From a bacterium (lineage in GTDB: Bacteria > Acidobacteriota > Thermoanaerobaculia > Thermoanaerobaculales > Sulfomarinibacteraceae), in assembly GCA_024229275.1 (NCBI GenBank), contig JAAESQ010000672.1:1-64000 (forward strand): a stretch of DNA of 64,000 nucleotides, in the 5' to 3' direction. The notes under the pieces were generated by a model, which saw only the letters and a program-made list of their open reading frames with translations, did no database searches and was not told where the DNA came from. Positions 24,357-32,301 of this stretch are shown here, in pieces (within the stretch, counting starts at the first letter, position 1; each line of letters begins with the position of its first letter). The position numbers and the translations under genes were made by a program.

Positions 24357-26396
24357 TTGGCTGAGGGGACCTGGTACACAACAGGTTGTCCGCGCAACTG
24401 CTACAGCACGTGCAGTATGCGGGTGGAGGTGCGAGACGGTCAGCTTCGGCGAATCGAGGCGAATCCGGACAATCTTGCAACTCCTGAGGGTGTTTGCCTG
24501 AAAGGCCTGGCCTACATTGAACGAGTCAACGATCCGGATCGACTCCTGCATCCGCTGGGTCGCAACTCCAGCGGTCGGCTGCAGCAAATCTCCTGGGATG
24601 AAGCCCTAGATCGAATTTGCGCCAAGTTGGCGGCTCTGCAGGCCGAACCTCAATCGGTGATGGCCTACACCGGCAGTGGCACCAAGGGACTTCTCAACGA
24701 TGTCACCTGGGCCTTCTGGCGCCTGTACGGGGGATACACGACGAGCTACGGTGACCTCTGCTGGCCAGCCGGACTCGAAGCTACTCGATTGACGCTCGGC
24801 GACAATCGGCACTCGGCGCCTTGGGATCTCGCCAACGCCAGGCTGATCGTGTTCTGGGGCAAGAATCCAGCCGAAACCAATATTCATCAGATGCGCTTTG
24901 TTGAGCAGGCGGTTGAGAACGGTGCAAAGCTCGTCGTCATAGACCCGAGACGCACGGAGACATCCCAAGGCGCGGACCTTCTGATTCAACCAAAACCCGG
25001 AACGGATGGTGCACTGGCGCTCGGCATCGCCAACCAACTCTTTCAGGAGAACCTAGTACAACGCGATTTTGTCGAGCGGCACGTGCATGGGCACGAAGCA
25101 TTTGCCGAACTCGCTGCGGAGTTTCCACTCGAGCGAGCCGCCGAGATCACTGGCGTACCAGCGCCGTTTATCCGCGAGCTAGCAGATCTTCTGGGCTCCG
25201 TGGAACCGGCCACAATCTGCGCCGGTTTCGGTATGCAGCGTTATACCAACAGTGGCCAGACCATGCGTGCCATTCTCGCCCTACTCGCTCTGACCGGAAA
25301 TATCGGTCGCGCCGGCGCGGGATGGGTCTACGCCAATCTCCAAAGCCAAGTGTTTGCACCGGTTAAGGACCCATTTGCATTTTATCCACCGGAACAAGCG
25401 GACGGCGTCGCCCGAGTCAGTGTTTCAACCTCACGCCTTGGTGAGGACATGATGCGCCAGGCAGACCCCCGCCTGCGCATGATCTGGGTAGAGCGTGGAA
25501 ATCCCTTGACCCAGAACCCGCACACCGCTCGTGTGGCCGAGGCATTTCGTAGCCTTGAGTTTCGGGTCGTGGTCGATCAGTTCCTCACCGACACGGCGCG
25601 CGAGGCTGACATCGTGCTCCCGGCCAAGACGATGTTCGAGCAGAGCGATGTGATCAACGCCTACTGGCATCCGTACATTCAGCTCAAACAGAAGATGATC
25701 GAACCACCGGGTGAGGTGAAACCAGAGAGTGAGGTCTACTGGTTGTTGGCCGAGCGGCTTGGATTCGAGCCAGGAGAAGTGGCTTCGAAGATCCCTGGGG
25801 CAAGCGAGGCTGAAGTCGATGCGTACCTGGAGCGCCGGCTGCAAGCGATTCCAGGACTGACACTTGATCGCCTGCGACAGGGTCCGATCGAAGTCCCCGG
25901 ACACGAGGTCGTGGCGTGGTCCGACCTGGAATTCGCGACACCGACAGGCAAGATAGAGCTCGCTTCGACCGAAGCCTCGACGCGTTGGGGAGTCGCCGAA
26001 CTGCCGCGCTGGGAGCCTCCAGAGGAGGTTGAGTCCAGCACATCTCCCATCAGGTTGCTCACACCCAACACAAAGAACCGAATCCACAGTCAGTTTGGTA
26101 ATTTGCCGTCGATTCGCGAACTCGAGGACGAGGCTGTCATACACGTGTCTCCTGCCGATGCGGAATCACGAGGCATTGAAAGTGGCGACAGAGTCCAGGT
26201 AATCAACGATCGTGGCGCACTCGAGTTCACCGTAGCTCTCGATGTAAGCCTTCGATCCGGATGTGCCTGGGTGACGAACGGCTGGTGGCGTCGGCGGGGT
26301 GGTTCGGTGAACGAGCTCTCACTGGGGCGAGAAACCGACATGGGTCATGGCGCGGCATTTCACGACAATCTCGTCGAGATCGTGAAACTGCCGTGA
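24357..26396 (+). CDS. Molybdopterin oxidoreductase catalytic subunit (DMSO reductase family)
   Basis: About 679 residues. An N-terminal [4Fe-4S] motif (CPRNCYSTC, then a Cys ~27 residues later in PEGVC) is followed by the molybdopterin domains. The probable Mo ligand is Cys in SYGDLCWPAG, as in polysulfide/formate-type enzymes rather than Ser (DmsA). Later family segments are FWGKNPAETNIH, IDPRRTETS, GGRLVNELSLGR-like and TPNTKNRIHSQFGN. The TTG at 24357 has GGGGGGAT in front; an in-frame TAA at 24324 rules out a longer N-terminus. No twin-arginine signal therefore exists, which is unusual for a membrane-anchored DMSO-reductase-type enzyme and suggests a cytoplasmic catalytic side. Substrate is not inferable from sequence. 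Confidence 0.85.
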   Translation: MAEGTWYTTGCPRNCYSTCSMRVEVRDGQLRRIEANPDNLATPEGVCLKGLAYIERVNDPDRLLHPLGRNSSGRLQQISWDEALDRICAKLAALQAEPQSVMAYTGSGTKGLLNDVTWAFWRLYGGYTTSYGDLCWPAGLEATRLTLGDNRHSAPWDLANARLIVFWGKNPAETNIHQMRFVEQAVENGAKLVVIDPRRTETSQGADLLIQPKPGTDGALALGIANQLFQENLVQRDFVERHVHGHEAFAELAAEFPLERAAEITGVPAPFIRELADLLGSVEPATICAGFGMQRYTNSGQTMRAILALLALTGNIGRAGAGWVYANLQSQVFAPVKDPFAFYPPEQADGVARVSVSTSRLGEDMMRQADPRLRMIWVERGNPLTQNPHTARVAEAFRSLEFRVVVDQFLTDTAREADIVLPAKTMFEQSDVINAYWHPYIQLKQKMIEPPGEVKPESEVYWLLAERLGFEPGEVASKIPGASEAEVDAYLERRLQAIPGLTLDRLRQGPIEVPGHEVVAWSDLEFATPTGKIELASTEASTRWGVAELPRWEPPEEVESSTSPIRLLTPNTKNRIHSQFGNLPSIRELEDEAVIHVSPADAESRGIESGDRVQVINDRGALEFTVALDVSLRSGCAWVTNGWWRRRGGSVNELSLGRETDMGHGAAFHDNLVEIVKLP

Positions 26397-27724
26397 GCCG
26401 TCACAGCTTTACCCTAGACCTCAACCGGTGCACTGGATGTTCTGCGTGCCGTCTCGCGTGTACGATCGAAAACCAGATCGAGCCTGCGCGGGCGTGGCGA
26501 ACGGTCTACACCTTCAATAGCACGAACGATGCAGCGATTGGCGTTCACCATCTCTCACTAGCTTGCAATCACTGCGAACAGCCATCCTGTCTCAAAGCCT
26601 GTCCGGCAAAAGCATATCGGCGAGATGAAGAGACCGGCGCCGTGCTGTTGGATCGTGAACTCTGTCTGGGCTGTCGCTACTGCAGCTGGGTCTGTCCCTA
26701 CGGTGCGCCGCACTGGGACGCCGAGTGCGGGGTGATGGACAAATGCACGTTCTGCGTCGACCGCTTACGGGAGGGGAAAGATCCCGCATGCGTCGCCGCG
26801 TGTCCGGTCGATGCGTTGGGAGTTGAAGACTGGATCTGCAGGGAGTCAGAACAGAATCGATGCGCTGGATTCCCGGACACAGGAATCGGACCCGCGATCG
26901 CGATTTGCCAGCGGCGTAGCGGCGTCGAGCCTCCGCGGATGAGTTCGAAGCATGGACGCCTTCAATCCAAAGCGAGACAGCCTCTCCCTGGACTATTTCA
27001 GCTTGTTTCGGAGTGGAGTTTGCTTGTATTTTCGCTGGTGGCCATCCTGCTGGTTGGAGCCTTCACATCATCTGTGGCGTCGGGATCAAGTGTTTGGCTC
27101 ATTCCTTTTGCCCTCGCTGGAATTGCGGCTCTCGGTATCAGCATTTCCCATCTCGGCAATCCGCGGAATCTCCTTCGAGCGGGCCTCAATTTGAGAACGT
27201 CTTGGGTGAGCCGCGAAATTGTCCTGTTCTCACTCTTCTTCTGGGGAGCGATTGGACTCGCGGCTGTTCCAAGCGTGCATGCGACGGCGAGATGGGTTCT
27301 GGCGGCGGTTGGGATCGCTTCGCTGGTTGCGATGGACATGGTCTACCAGGTGAGAGGTCAGCGGATTCGCGCCGTGCCGCACAGCGCGATGGCTACGCTG
27401 AGCTTCGTTCTGGTCATAGGCGTACTCACGGCTTCTTGGCCGCTGGTCTTTGCTGCGATCGGGGTCAAGGCCATCCTCTATGGCCTCCGCCGCGTGCACG
27501 GCCCGCGCGAAGGCTGGATTATGCGATCGTTTCTACCCATCCACCGAGTCGGTGTCGGATTCGTCGTGCCACTGGTTGTCTGGGGAGTGACGGCTCAGCT
27601 CCTGCATCCTATGGCGATCCTGGCTCTCGTCGTGGGGGAAGTTCTCGATCGCGCCGAGTTCTACGCAGAGCTCCAGTTCCTCGAGCCAAACCTTCAGATC
27701 GAAAGAGATCTTAAAAAAACTTAG
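26393..27724 (+). CDS. Fused four-cluster ferredoxin / NrfD-DmsC-type membrane subunit
   Basis: About 443 residues, starting at a GTG that overlaps the molybdoenzyme stop by four bases. The N-terminal ~190 residues have four cysteine clusters (CTGCSACRLAC, CNHCEQPSCLKAC, CLGCRYCSWVC, and CTFC with CVAAC), the DmsB/NrfC pattern for four [4Fe-4S] centres. Residues ~230-440 hold about eight hydrophobic helices of a DmsC-like quinol-interacting subunit. Electron-transfer and membrane-anchor subunits are normally separate genes, so this is a gene fusion. Together with the upstream catalytic subunit it forms a complete two-gene quinone-linked respiratory module. The topology of the FeS half (cytoplasmic, lacking a Tat signal) follows from the sequence. 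Confidence 0.85.
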   Translation: MSRHSFTLDLNRCTGCSACRLACTIENQIEPARAWRTVYTFNSTNDAAIGVHHLSLACNHCEQPSCLKACPAKAYRRDEETGAVLLDRELCLGCRYCSWVCPYGAPHWDAECGVMDKCTFCVDRLREGKDPACVAACPVDALGVEDWICRESEQNRCAGFPDTGIGPAIAICQRRSGVEPPRMSSKHGRLQSKARQPLPGLFQLVSEWSLLVFSLVAILLVGAFTSSVASGSSVWLIPFALAGIAALGISISHLGNPRNLLRAGLNLRTSWVSREIVLFSLFFWGAIGLAAVPSVHATARWVLAAVGIASLVAMDMVYQVRGQRIRAVPHSAMATLSFVLVIGVLTASWPLVFAAIGVKAILYGLRRVHGPREGWIMRSFLPIHRVGVGFVVPLVVWGVTAQLLHPMAILALVVGEVLDRAEFYAELQFLEPNLQIERDLKKT

Positions 27725-27816
27725 TAAAGCATACGAGTTGAAAGTCTTTCCGGCAGGAGTAGGCTGAGGGAAGCCTGCAACGGGGAACCATCCAGTAGGC
27801 CAACCGGGAGGTGAAT

Positions 27817-29070
27817 ATGTCGCAAAGAAGCCTGATTGTCTTTGGGCTGGTGCTGGCGATTGCAGTGCCGGGTGCCACTCAGGAGGAACCGCTGGCGTTG
27901 ACCGGCGCAACAATTCTGACTGTCACGCAAGGGACGATCGAGAATGGAACGGTGCTGATCCATGACGGAAAGCTGGCGGCTCTGGGAGCGAATGTCAGCG
28001 TTCCGGATGGCGCACGCGTGATCGACGTCAACGGTCGCTTTGTGATGCCCGGCATTATTGATGCGCACAGCCACATCGCACTCGGCCGCGAAATCAATGA
28101 AATGACGTCTCCGCTGACACCGCAAGTCAACATGGCGGATGCCCTCGTGCTCGACGATCTCGCGATCTATCGCGCACTGGCTGGGGGTGTGACCGCAACC
28201 AAATTGATGCATGGCTCAGCGAACGTTATCGGCGGTGTGAACATCACTGTCAAGCTCAATCGAGCCTCGACAATTGAAGGAATGCGGATCGCAGATGCAC
28301 GACCACAGATCAAGATGGCCTTGGGTGAGAACCCGATGCGACTCTATGGCAGCAAGAACCTGAGCCCCGCAACCCGGCCCGCGGAATTCGCCTTGATGCG
28401 TCAGATTTTCTTCGATGCCCAGGCCTACACGGCGAAGTGGAAGAGTTATGAAGATAAGGTTGAAAAGGGCGAGGAAGCAAAGCCGCCAAAGCGAGATCTG
28501 AAACTCGATACGCTTGCAGCCGTGCTCGCCGGAGAGATAGCGATCGACTGTCATGCCTACGTAGCTCAAGAGATTCTCACGCTACTTCGCGTCGTGGATG
28601 AGTTCAATCTTCCGTTGGTGGCGATCAGTCACGGACTCGATGCTTACAAGGTGCGCGACAAGATCGCGGGTCGTGGCATCAGTCTGCTGACTCACACCGA
28701 CTGGTGGGGATACAAATGGGAGGCCTACGACTCAATTCCCTATGGACCGGAGATGCTGATGCGGGCCGGCATCAACACGGCGATCGTCAGCGACAGCGGC
28801 GACGTCATGCGTCGCCTCAACCGAGAGGTTGCCAAGCTGCAGAGCTACAGCGAATTGAGCGACGACGAAGCTCTGGCGATGATCACGATCAACGCTGCGC
28901 GCGCCCTCGAGGTAGAGCACCGAACGGGTTCTCTTGAGGTCGGTAAAGACGCTGACATCGCAGTGTTTGAGAACCATCCCCTGAGCGGCACAGCAAAATG
29001 CGTGCTGACGCTCGTCGACGGCGAGGTGCTCTTCGATGCAGCACATCCCGACAATTCGATGGTTCGATAG
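27817..29070 (+). CDS. Secreted imidazolonepropionase-like amidohydrolase
   Basis: About 417 residues starting at the ATG at 27817 (GGGAGGTG upstream). A signal peptide (SLIVFGLVLAIAVPGATQ) is followed by a composite amidohydrolase fold: beta-sandwich residues, the metal motif DAHSH (HxH) at ~residue 80, later histidines (AIDCHAY, AISHGLD) and the distal Asp in AIVSDSGD. This subfamily probably hydrolyses cyclic amides or peptides in the periplasm; the substrate is unknown. It is the first of two adjacent homologues only 12 bases apart, so they are co-transcribed and may form a heteromer. Confidence 0.85.
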   Translation: MSQRSLIVFGLVLAIAVPGATQEEPLALTGATILTVTQGTIENGTVLIHDGKLAALGANVSVPDGARVIDVNGRFVMPGIIDAHSHIALGREINEMTSPLTPQVNMADALVLDDLAIYRALAGGVTATKLMHGSANVIGGVNITVKLNRASTIEGMRIADARPQIKMALGENPMRLYGSKNLSPATRPAEFALMRQIFFDAQAYTAKWKSYEDKVEKGEEAKPPKRDLKLDTLAAVLAGEIAIDCHAYVAQEILTLLRVVDEFNLPLVAISHGLDAYKVRDKIAGRGISLLTHTDWWGYKWEAYDSIPYGPEMLMRAGINTAIVSDSGDVMRRLNREVAKLQSYSELSDDEALAMITINAARALEVEHRTGSLEVGKDADIAVFENHPLSGTAKCVLTLVDGEVLFDAAHPDNSMVR

Positions 29071-29082
29071 GGAGGTGACACG

Positions 29083-30354
29083 ATGAAAACAGCATTTCTC
29101 ACATCAATCGTTTCCATTTTGCTACTCACTTCGGCCGCCGCGGCGCCAGGGGATTCGACGGCGATCGTCGGCGGCAAGATCGTCATTGGCGACGGCACGG
29201 TGATCGACGGCGGAACGGTGGTCATCAGCGGTGATCGAATCGTCACCGTCAGCGCAGATCCGGACGTCCCAAGCTCGGCAACAATCATCGACGCGACCGG
29301 CAAAGAGGTTTGGCCCGGACTCATTGATCCCTACACCACGCTCGGGCTTGTCGAAGTCAGCTCGGACCGGATGAACAACGATGCCAATGAACGGACCTCG
29401 ACGAATACTGCACAACTGCGTGCGCTCGACGGAATCAATCCCGACGCTGAGCCAATCGCAGTGACTCGAATCGCGGGGGTCACAACGGTTCTGGTGTCCC
29501 CAGGAGACAGGAATCCGATCAACGGACAGGCCCTGGTGATCAACCTGTTAGGTCGCTCCGTAGATGACATGGTTGTCGGTGGAGCAGAGGCTCTTGTTGT
29601 TAATTTTTCTTCGACGCGCGATGGCAAATACCCGAGTACTCGTCCGGGCACTGTGGCGATGATTCGGCAGACGTTGTATGACGCGAAGGCCTACGGTGAA
29701 GCAAAGAAGGCACCGAAGAAGGACAAGGATGACGCGGATTCGGATCGAAAGGAAACGCAAAAGACTGACCTGGCCAACGAGACGCTGTTGCGAGCGCTGT
29801 CGGGCGAATTGCCCGTCGTCGCGAGGGCGCCGCAGGCGAGAGACATTCGAAATGCGCTTGCCGTGGCCAAGGAGTTCGATCTCGATCTGATTCTGTACGA
29901 CACGCGCGAAGCATGGAAGGTTCTCGAAGACATCAAGGCAGCCAAGGTGCCAGTTTTATTGAAGAACACGTTCGATCAGCCCTCGGATCGTGAGCAGTAC
30001 GACCGCTACTATGCGCTTGCAGGATTGCTTGCTGAGAACGGCATTGAGTTTGCGTTCACGACCGGCTCGAATCACAACGTGAGGCAGTTACCGGATCATG
30101 CAGCGATGGCAATTACCTACGGCCTCGACGAGGAGACGGCGATGCGTGCCGTGGCGTTGAACTCCGCTGGAATTTTCGGAATTGACGAAAGCCACGGAAG
30201 TCTTACCGAGGGTAAGGTTGCCAACGTCGTGATCTGGGACGGCAGCCCGTTCGACCTCAGAAGCAAGCCGACGGCAGTGTTCATCGATGGCGAAGAGATC
30301 AAACTCGAGAGCCGGCAGGAGAGGCTTCGGGATCGGTTCACTGAACTTGAATGA
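29083..30354 (+). CDS. Second amidohydrolase paralogue lacking the HxH metal motif
   Basis: About 423 residues with GGAGGTG before the ATG and a signal peptide (MKTAFLTSIVSILLLTSAAAA). The overall fold matches its upstream neighbour (GDGTVIDGGTVVISGDRI; GKEVWPGLID; C-terminal GSLTEGKVANVVIWDGSPF), but the metal-binding HxH after strand one is replaced (IDPYTTLGL in place of IDAHSHIAL). A later metal His also appears absent, and the distal Asp position reads FTTGSNHN. A charged Lys/Asp-rich insert (KKAPKKDKDDADSDRKE) interrupts the barrel. It is therefore likely a catalytically inactive or altered partner of the first enzyme. Confidence 0.8.
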   Translation: MKTAFLTSIVSILLLTSAAAAPGDSTAIVGGKIVIGDGTVIDGGTVVISGDRIVTVSADPDVPSSATIIDATGKEVWPGLIDPYTTLGLVEVSSDRMNNDANERTSTNTAQLRALDGINPDAEPIAVTRIAGVTTVLVSPGDRNPINGQALVINLLGRSVDDMVVGGAEALVVNFSSTRDGKYPSTRPGTVAMIRQTLYDAKAYGEAKKAPKKDKDDADSDRKETQKTDLANETLLRALSGELPVVARAPQARDIRNALAVAKEFDLDLILYDTREAWKVLEDIKAAKVPVLLKNTFDQPSDREQYDRYYALAGLLAENGIEFAFTTGSNHNVRQLPDHAAMAITYGLDEETAMRAVALNSAGIFGIDESHGSLTEGKVANVVIWDGSPFDLRSKPTAVFIDGEEIKLESRQERLRDRFTELE

Positions 30355-30447
30355 GTGAAATAGCGCCGGTACGGACGCGGACGACATCCGCGTCCGACGG
30401 CTCTGCAGGAGACAGCCTGGTTATAGTGAGCAGCTTTGGTGCGCCTG

Positions 30448-31536
30448 CTACGGCCAGCGATAGGTGAACGCGTTGATGTTCATCCCGGCGCCGACCGATG
30501 CGAAGACAACGACGTCGTCCGTAGTCAGTTTCTGGCCATCCATCTGACCACGCACGATAAGGTCTAACATCGTCGGTACCGTCGCTACCGAGCTGTTGCC
30601 AAGCCACGAAATGGTCATCGGCATTATGCGCTCCGGTATTTCACGCACATCGTAGAGACGGAAAAGTCGCTTGAGAATAGCTTCGTCCATCTTCGCGTTG
30701 GCTTGGTGCAACAAAACCCGACTGACGTTGCTGAGGGTCAATTCGGCCTTGTCGAGGCAGTCCTTCACAAGGCCCGGGACGTTCGTCAGGGCGTAGTTGT
30801 AAAGCTTGCGGCCAAACATTTTGAGAAACAGAGTGTCTTCCGCATACTCGGGATCGTAGGACGTTCCCATCCACAATAGCTTTGCGTGGTCGATCGTATC
30901 CGAGCGCGCAGCGTGGGAGAGGATACCGATGTTCTGACTTGATTCCTGTGCTTCGAGCACCACGGCGCCCGCACCATCCGAGTAGATCATGCTGTCTCGA
31001 TCATGCGGATCCGAGACTCGCGAAAGTGTCTCCGCACCGATCACCAGTGCTGATGAGGCATCACCTGACCGGAGAAAGTAGTCTGCCTGAATCACGCCTT
31101 GCACCCACCCCGGACATCCGAACGGCAAGTCGTAGGCGACACAGTACGGATTGGCGATGCCGAGCTTCTGCTTGACCCTGGCTGCAAGACTCGGGACGAA
31201 GTCCGAACGCCGGTTATCGGCCCGTACGTCACCGAAGTTGTGCGCAACGATAATGTAGTCAAGCTCTTCACGATCAAGGCCGGATGACTCAATAGCCTCT
31301 TCGGCCGCGAGGTGCGCTATGTCAGAAGTCAGGAGATCGTCCGACACATAGCGGCGCTCCCTGATCTCCGTAATTTCTTCAAACTTCTGGGTGATGCGTT
31401 CGTTGTCACCCTCAAACGGTTGATCATAGTCAGCAAAGAATCGGTTTTTGTGAAAACTGCTGTTCGGTACTGTCTCCGTCGGGATATAACTCCCGGTCCC
31501 TTTGATCACAGTACGTCGGGTCCCTTGTTGATTCAC
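30448..31536 (-). CDS. 3-oxoacyl-ACP synthase III family enzyme (KASIII/FabH-like)
   Basis: A 362-residue thiolase-fold enzyme with the KASIII triad: Cys in LPFGCPGWVQG, His in LLHQANAKM and Asn in WLGNSSVATVP. It begins with TVIKGTGSYIPTETVPN, the long-form KASIII group common in Bacteroidetes and similar phyla, and differs clearly from the OleA-like protein in this window (no GSGLNC terminus). It probably condenses an acyl-CoA or acyl-ACP with malonyl-ACP; primer preference is unknown. It is monocistronic or read from the upstream zinc-finger gene across a 183-base gap that contains a strong hairpin. Confidence 0.8.
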   Translation of the reverse strand: MNQQGTRRTVIKGTGSYIPTETVPNSSFHKNRFFADYDQPFEGDNERITQKFEEITEIRERRYVSDDLLTSDIAHLAAEEAIESSGLDREELDYIIVAHNFGDVRADNRRSDFVPSLAARVKQKLGIANPYCVAYDLPFGCPGWVQGVIQADYFLRSGDASSALVIGAETLSRVSDPHDRDSMIYSDGAGAVVLEAQESSQNIGILSHAARSDTIDHAKLLWMGTSYDPEYAEDTLFLKMFGRKLYNYALTNVPGLVKDCLDKAELTLSNVSRVLLHQANAKMDEAILKRLFRLYDVREIPERIMPMTISWLGNSSVATVPTMLDLIVRGQMDGQKLTTDDVVVFASVGAGMNINAFTYRWP

Positions 31537-31571
31537 CGTGGTGGCCTCCAGTACCTGGCCTCGTCGAAATA

Positions 31572-31604
31572 CGGGCGCCCGACATGGGTATTGTCGGACG
31601 CCCG
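31572..31604 (-). other. Strong hairpin upstream of the KASIII gene
   Basis: Two 13-base arms (CGGGCGTCCGACA and TGTCGGGCGCCCG on the minus strand) pair with one mismatch around a seven-base loop. It sits between the zinc-finger gene and the KASIII gene, with no T-run. It could be a processing site, attenuator or leaky terminator. Confidence 0.4.
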
Positions 31605-31719
31605 CTACTCGAGCGAGGACTCATGGTACCACCAGGTTCCTCGGACACCATGCCTTTGCCGAACTGAAGTCGGAGTTTACTGGCATTGGCGGAACCTTGG
31701 GTTCGCTGTAGTGAGACCC

Positions 31720-31974
31720 TCAGGCTCGGGCTGAGCGGTTCCAGATCCGCTCATAGTCGTCTCGGACGCCTTGGTCTACCCACTTCCAGTCGACGGCAAG
31801 GACATATCCGTCGCCATCGCAGATATTGCAGGTAATCCACGACCCGGCTCCACAACCCGAGGGCACAGCTCCGCTTCCATCGCAGAGCCAGCACGATTCG
31901 AAGTTGGCCGGGACGTTGGCGGCAAGAATTTCTCCTCGCTCATTCAGGACCGATATTTGAGTCTTGAAGGACAT
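31720..31974 (-). CDS. Small CxxCxGxG (DnaJ-type) zinc-finger protein
   Basis: An 84-residue protein with a strong ribosome site (GGGAGGTTGAGCG before ATG), so likely a real gene despite its size. Two CxxCxGxG-type elements (CWLCDGSG and CNICDGDG) separated by ~14 residues form one DnaJ-like zinc-binding unit, with an extra GCGAG between. There is no J domain, signal or membrane segment; the C-terminal half is acidic/aromatic (DWKWVDQGVRDDYERIW). Such stand-alone zinc fingers can act as chaperone-like partners. Its neighbour is the KASIII gene, but no functional link is established. Confidence 0.65.
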   Translation of the reverse strand: MSFKTQISVLNERGEILAANVPANFESCWLCDGSGAVPSGCGAGSWITCNICDGDGYVLAVDWKWVDQGVRDDYERIWNRSARA

Positions 31975-32301
31975 CGCTCAACCTCCCTTGCTGGCTCGAT
32001 CGTTGGTAGATGCCGACCGTGGTCGGTCGACCGGCGGTTAGTTCTTATACGTTCAAACTCCGTGCCGGATTTCATACCCGAGTTAGAACCGGCTAAACCG
32101 TGAAAATGCCGTAATAGGTCAGATCTGCACTCCAGTGCTTCCCAAGTAGCGTCCAAAATTGAGGACAGACTCATGCTGACCGACTCGATTCCCAGAGCTT
32201 ACTCATTGAAAATCCATGTCCTATGCAGAAGATGCGCTCCCCGCCCGAAGGTGATACAACACCAACACCGAGCGCTGCTCGGAACCTATCCCGGAGGACC
32301 C
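31975..32301. other. Intergenic region between divergent genes
   Basis: About 330 bases between the zinc-finger gene and the peptidase gene. It must hold two divergent promoters, but I find no convincing -35/-10 pair or operator. The first 43 codons of the peptidase ORF in the track fall here and are judged non-coding. Confidence 0.4.
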
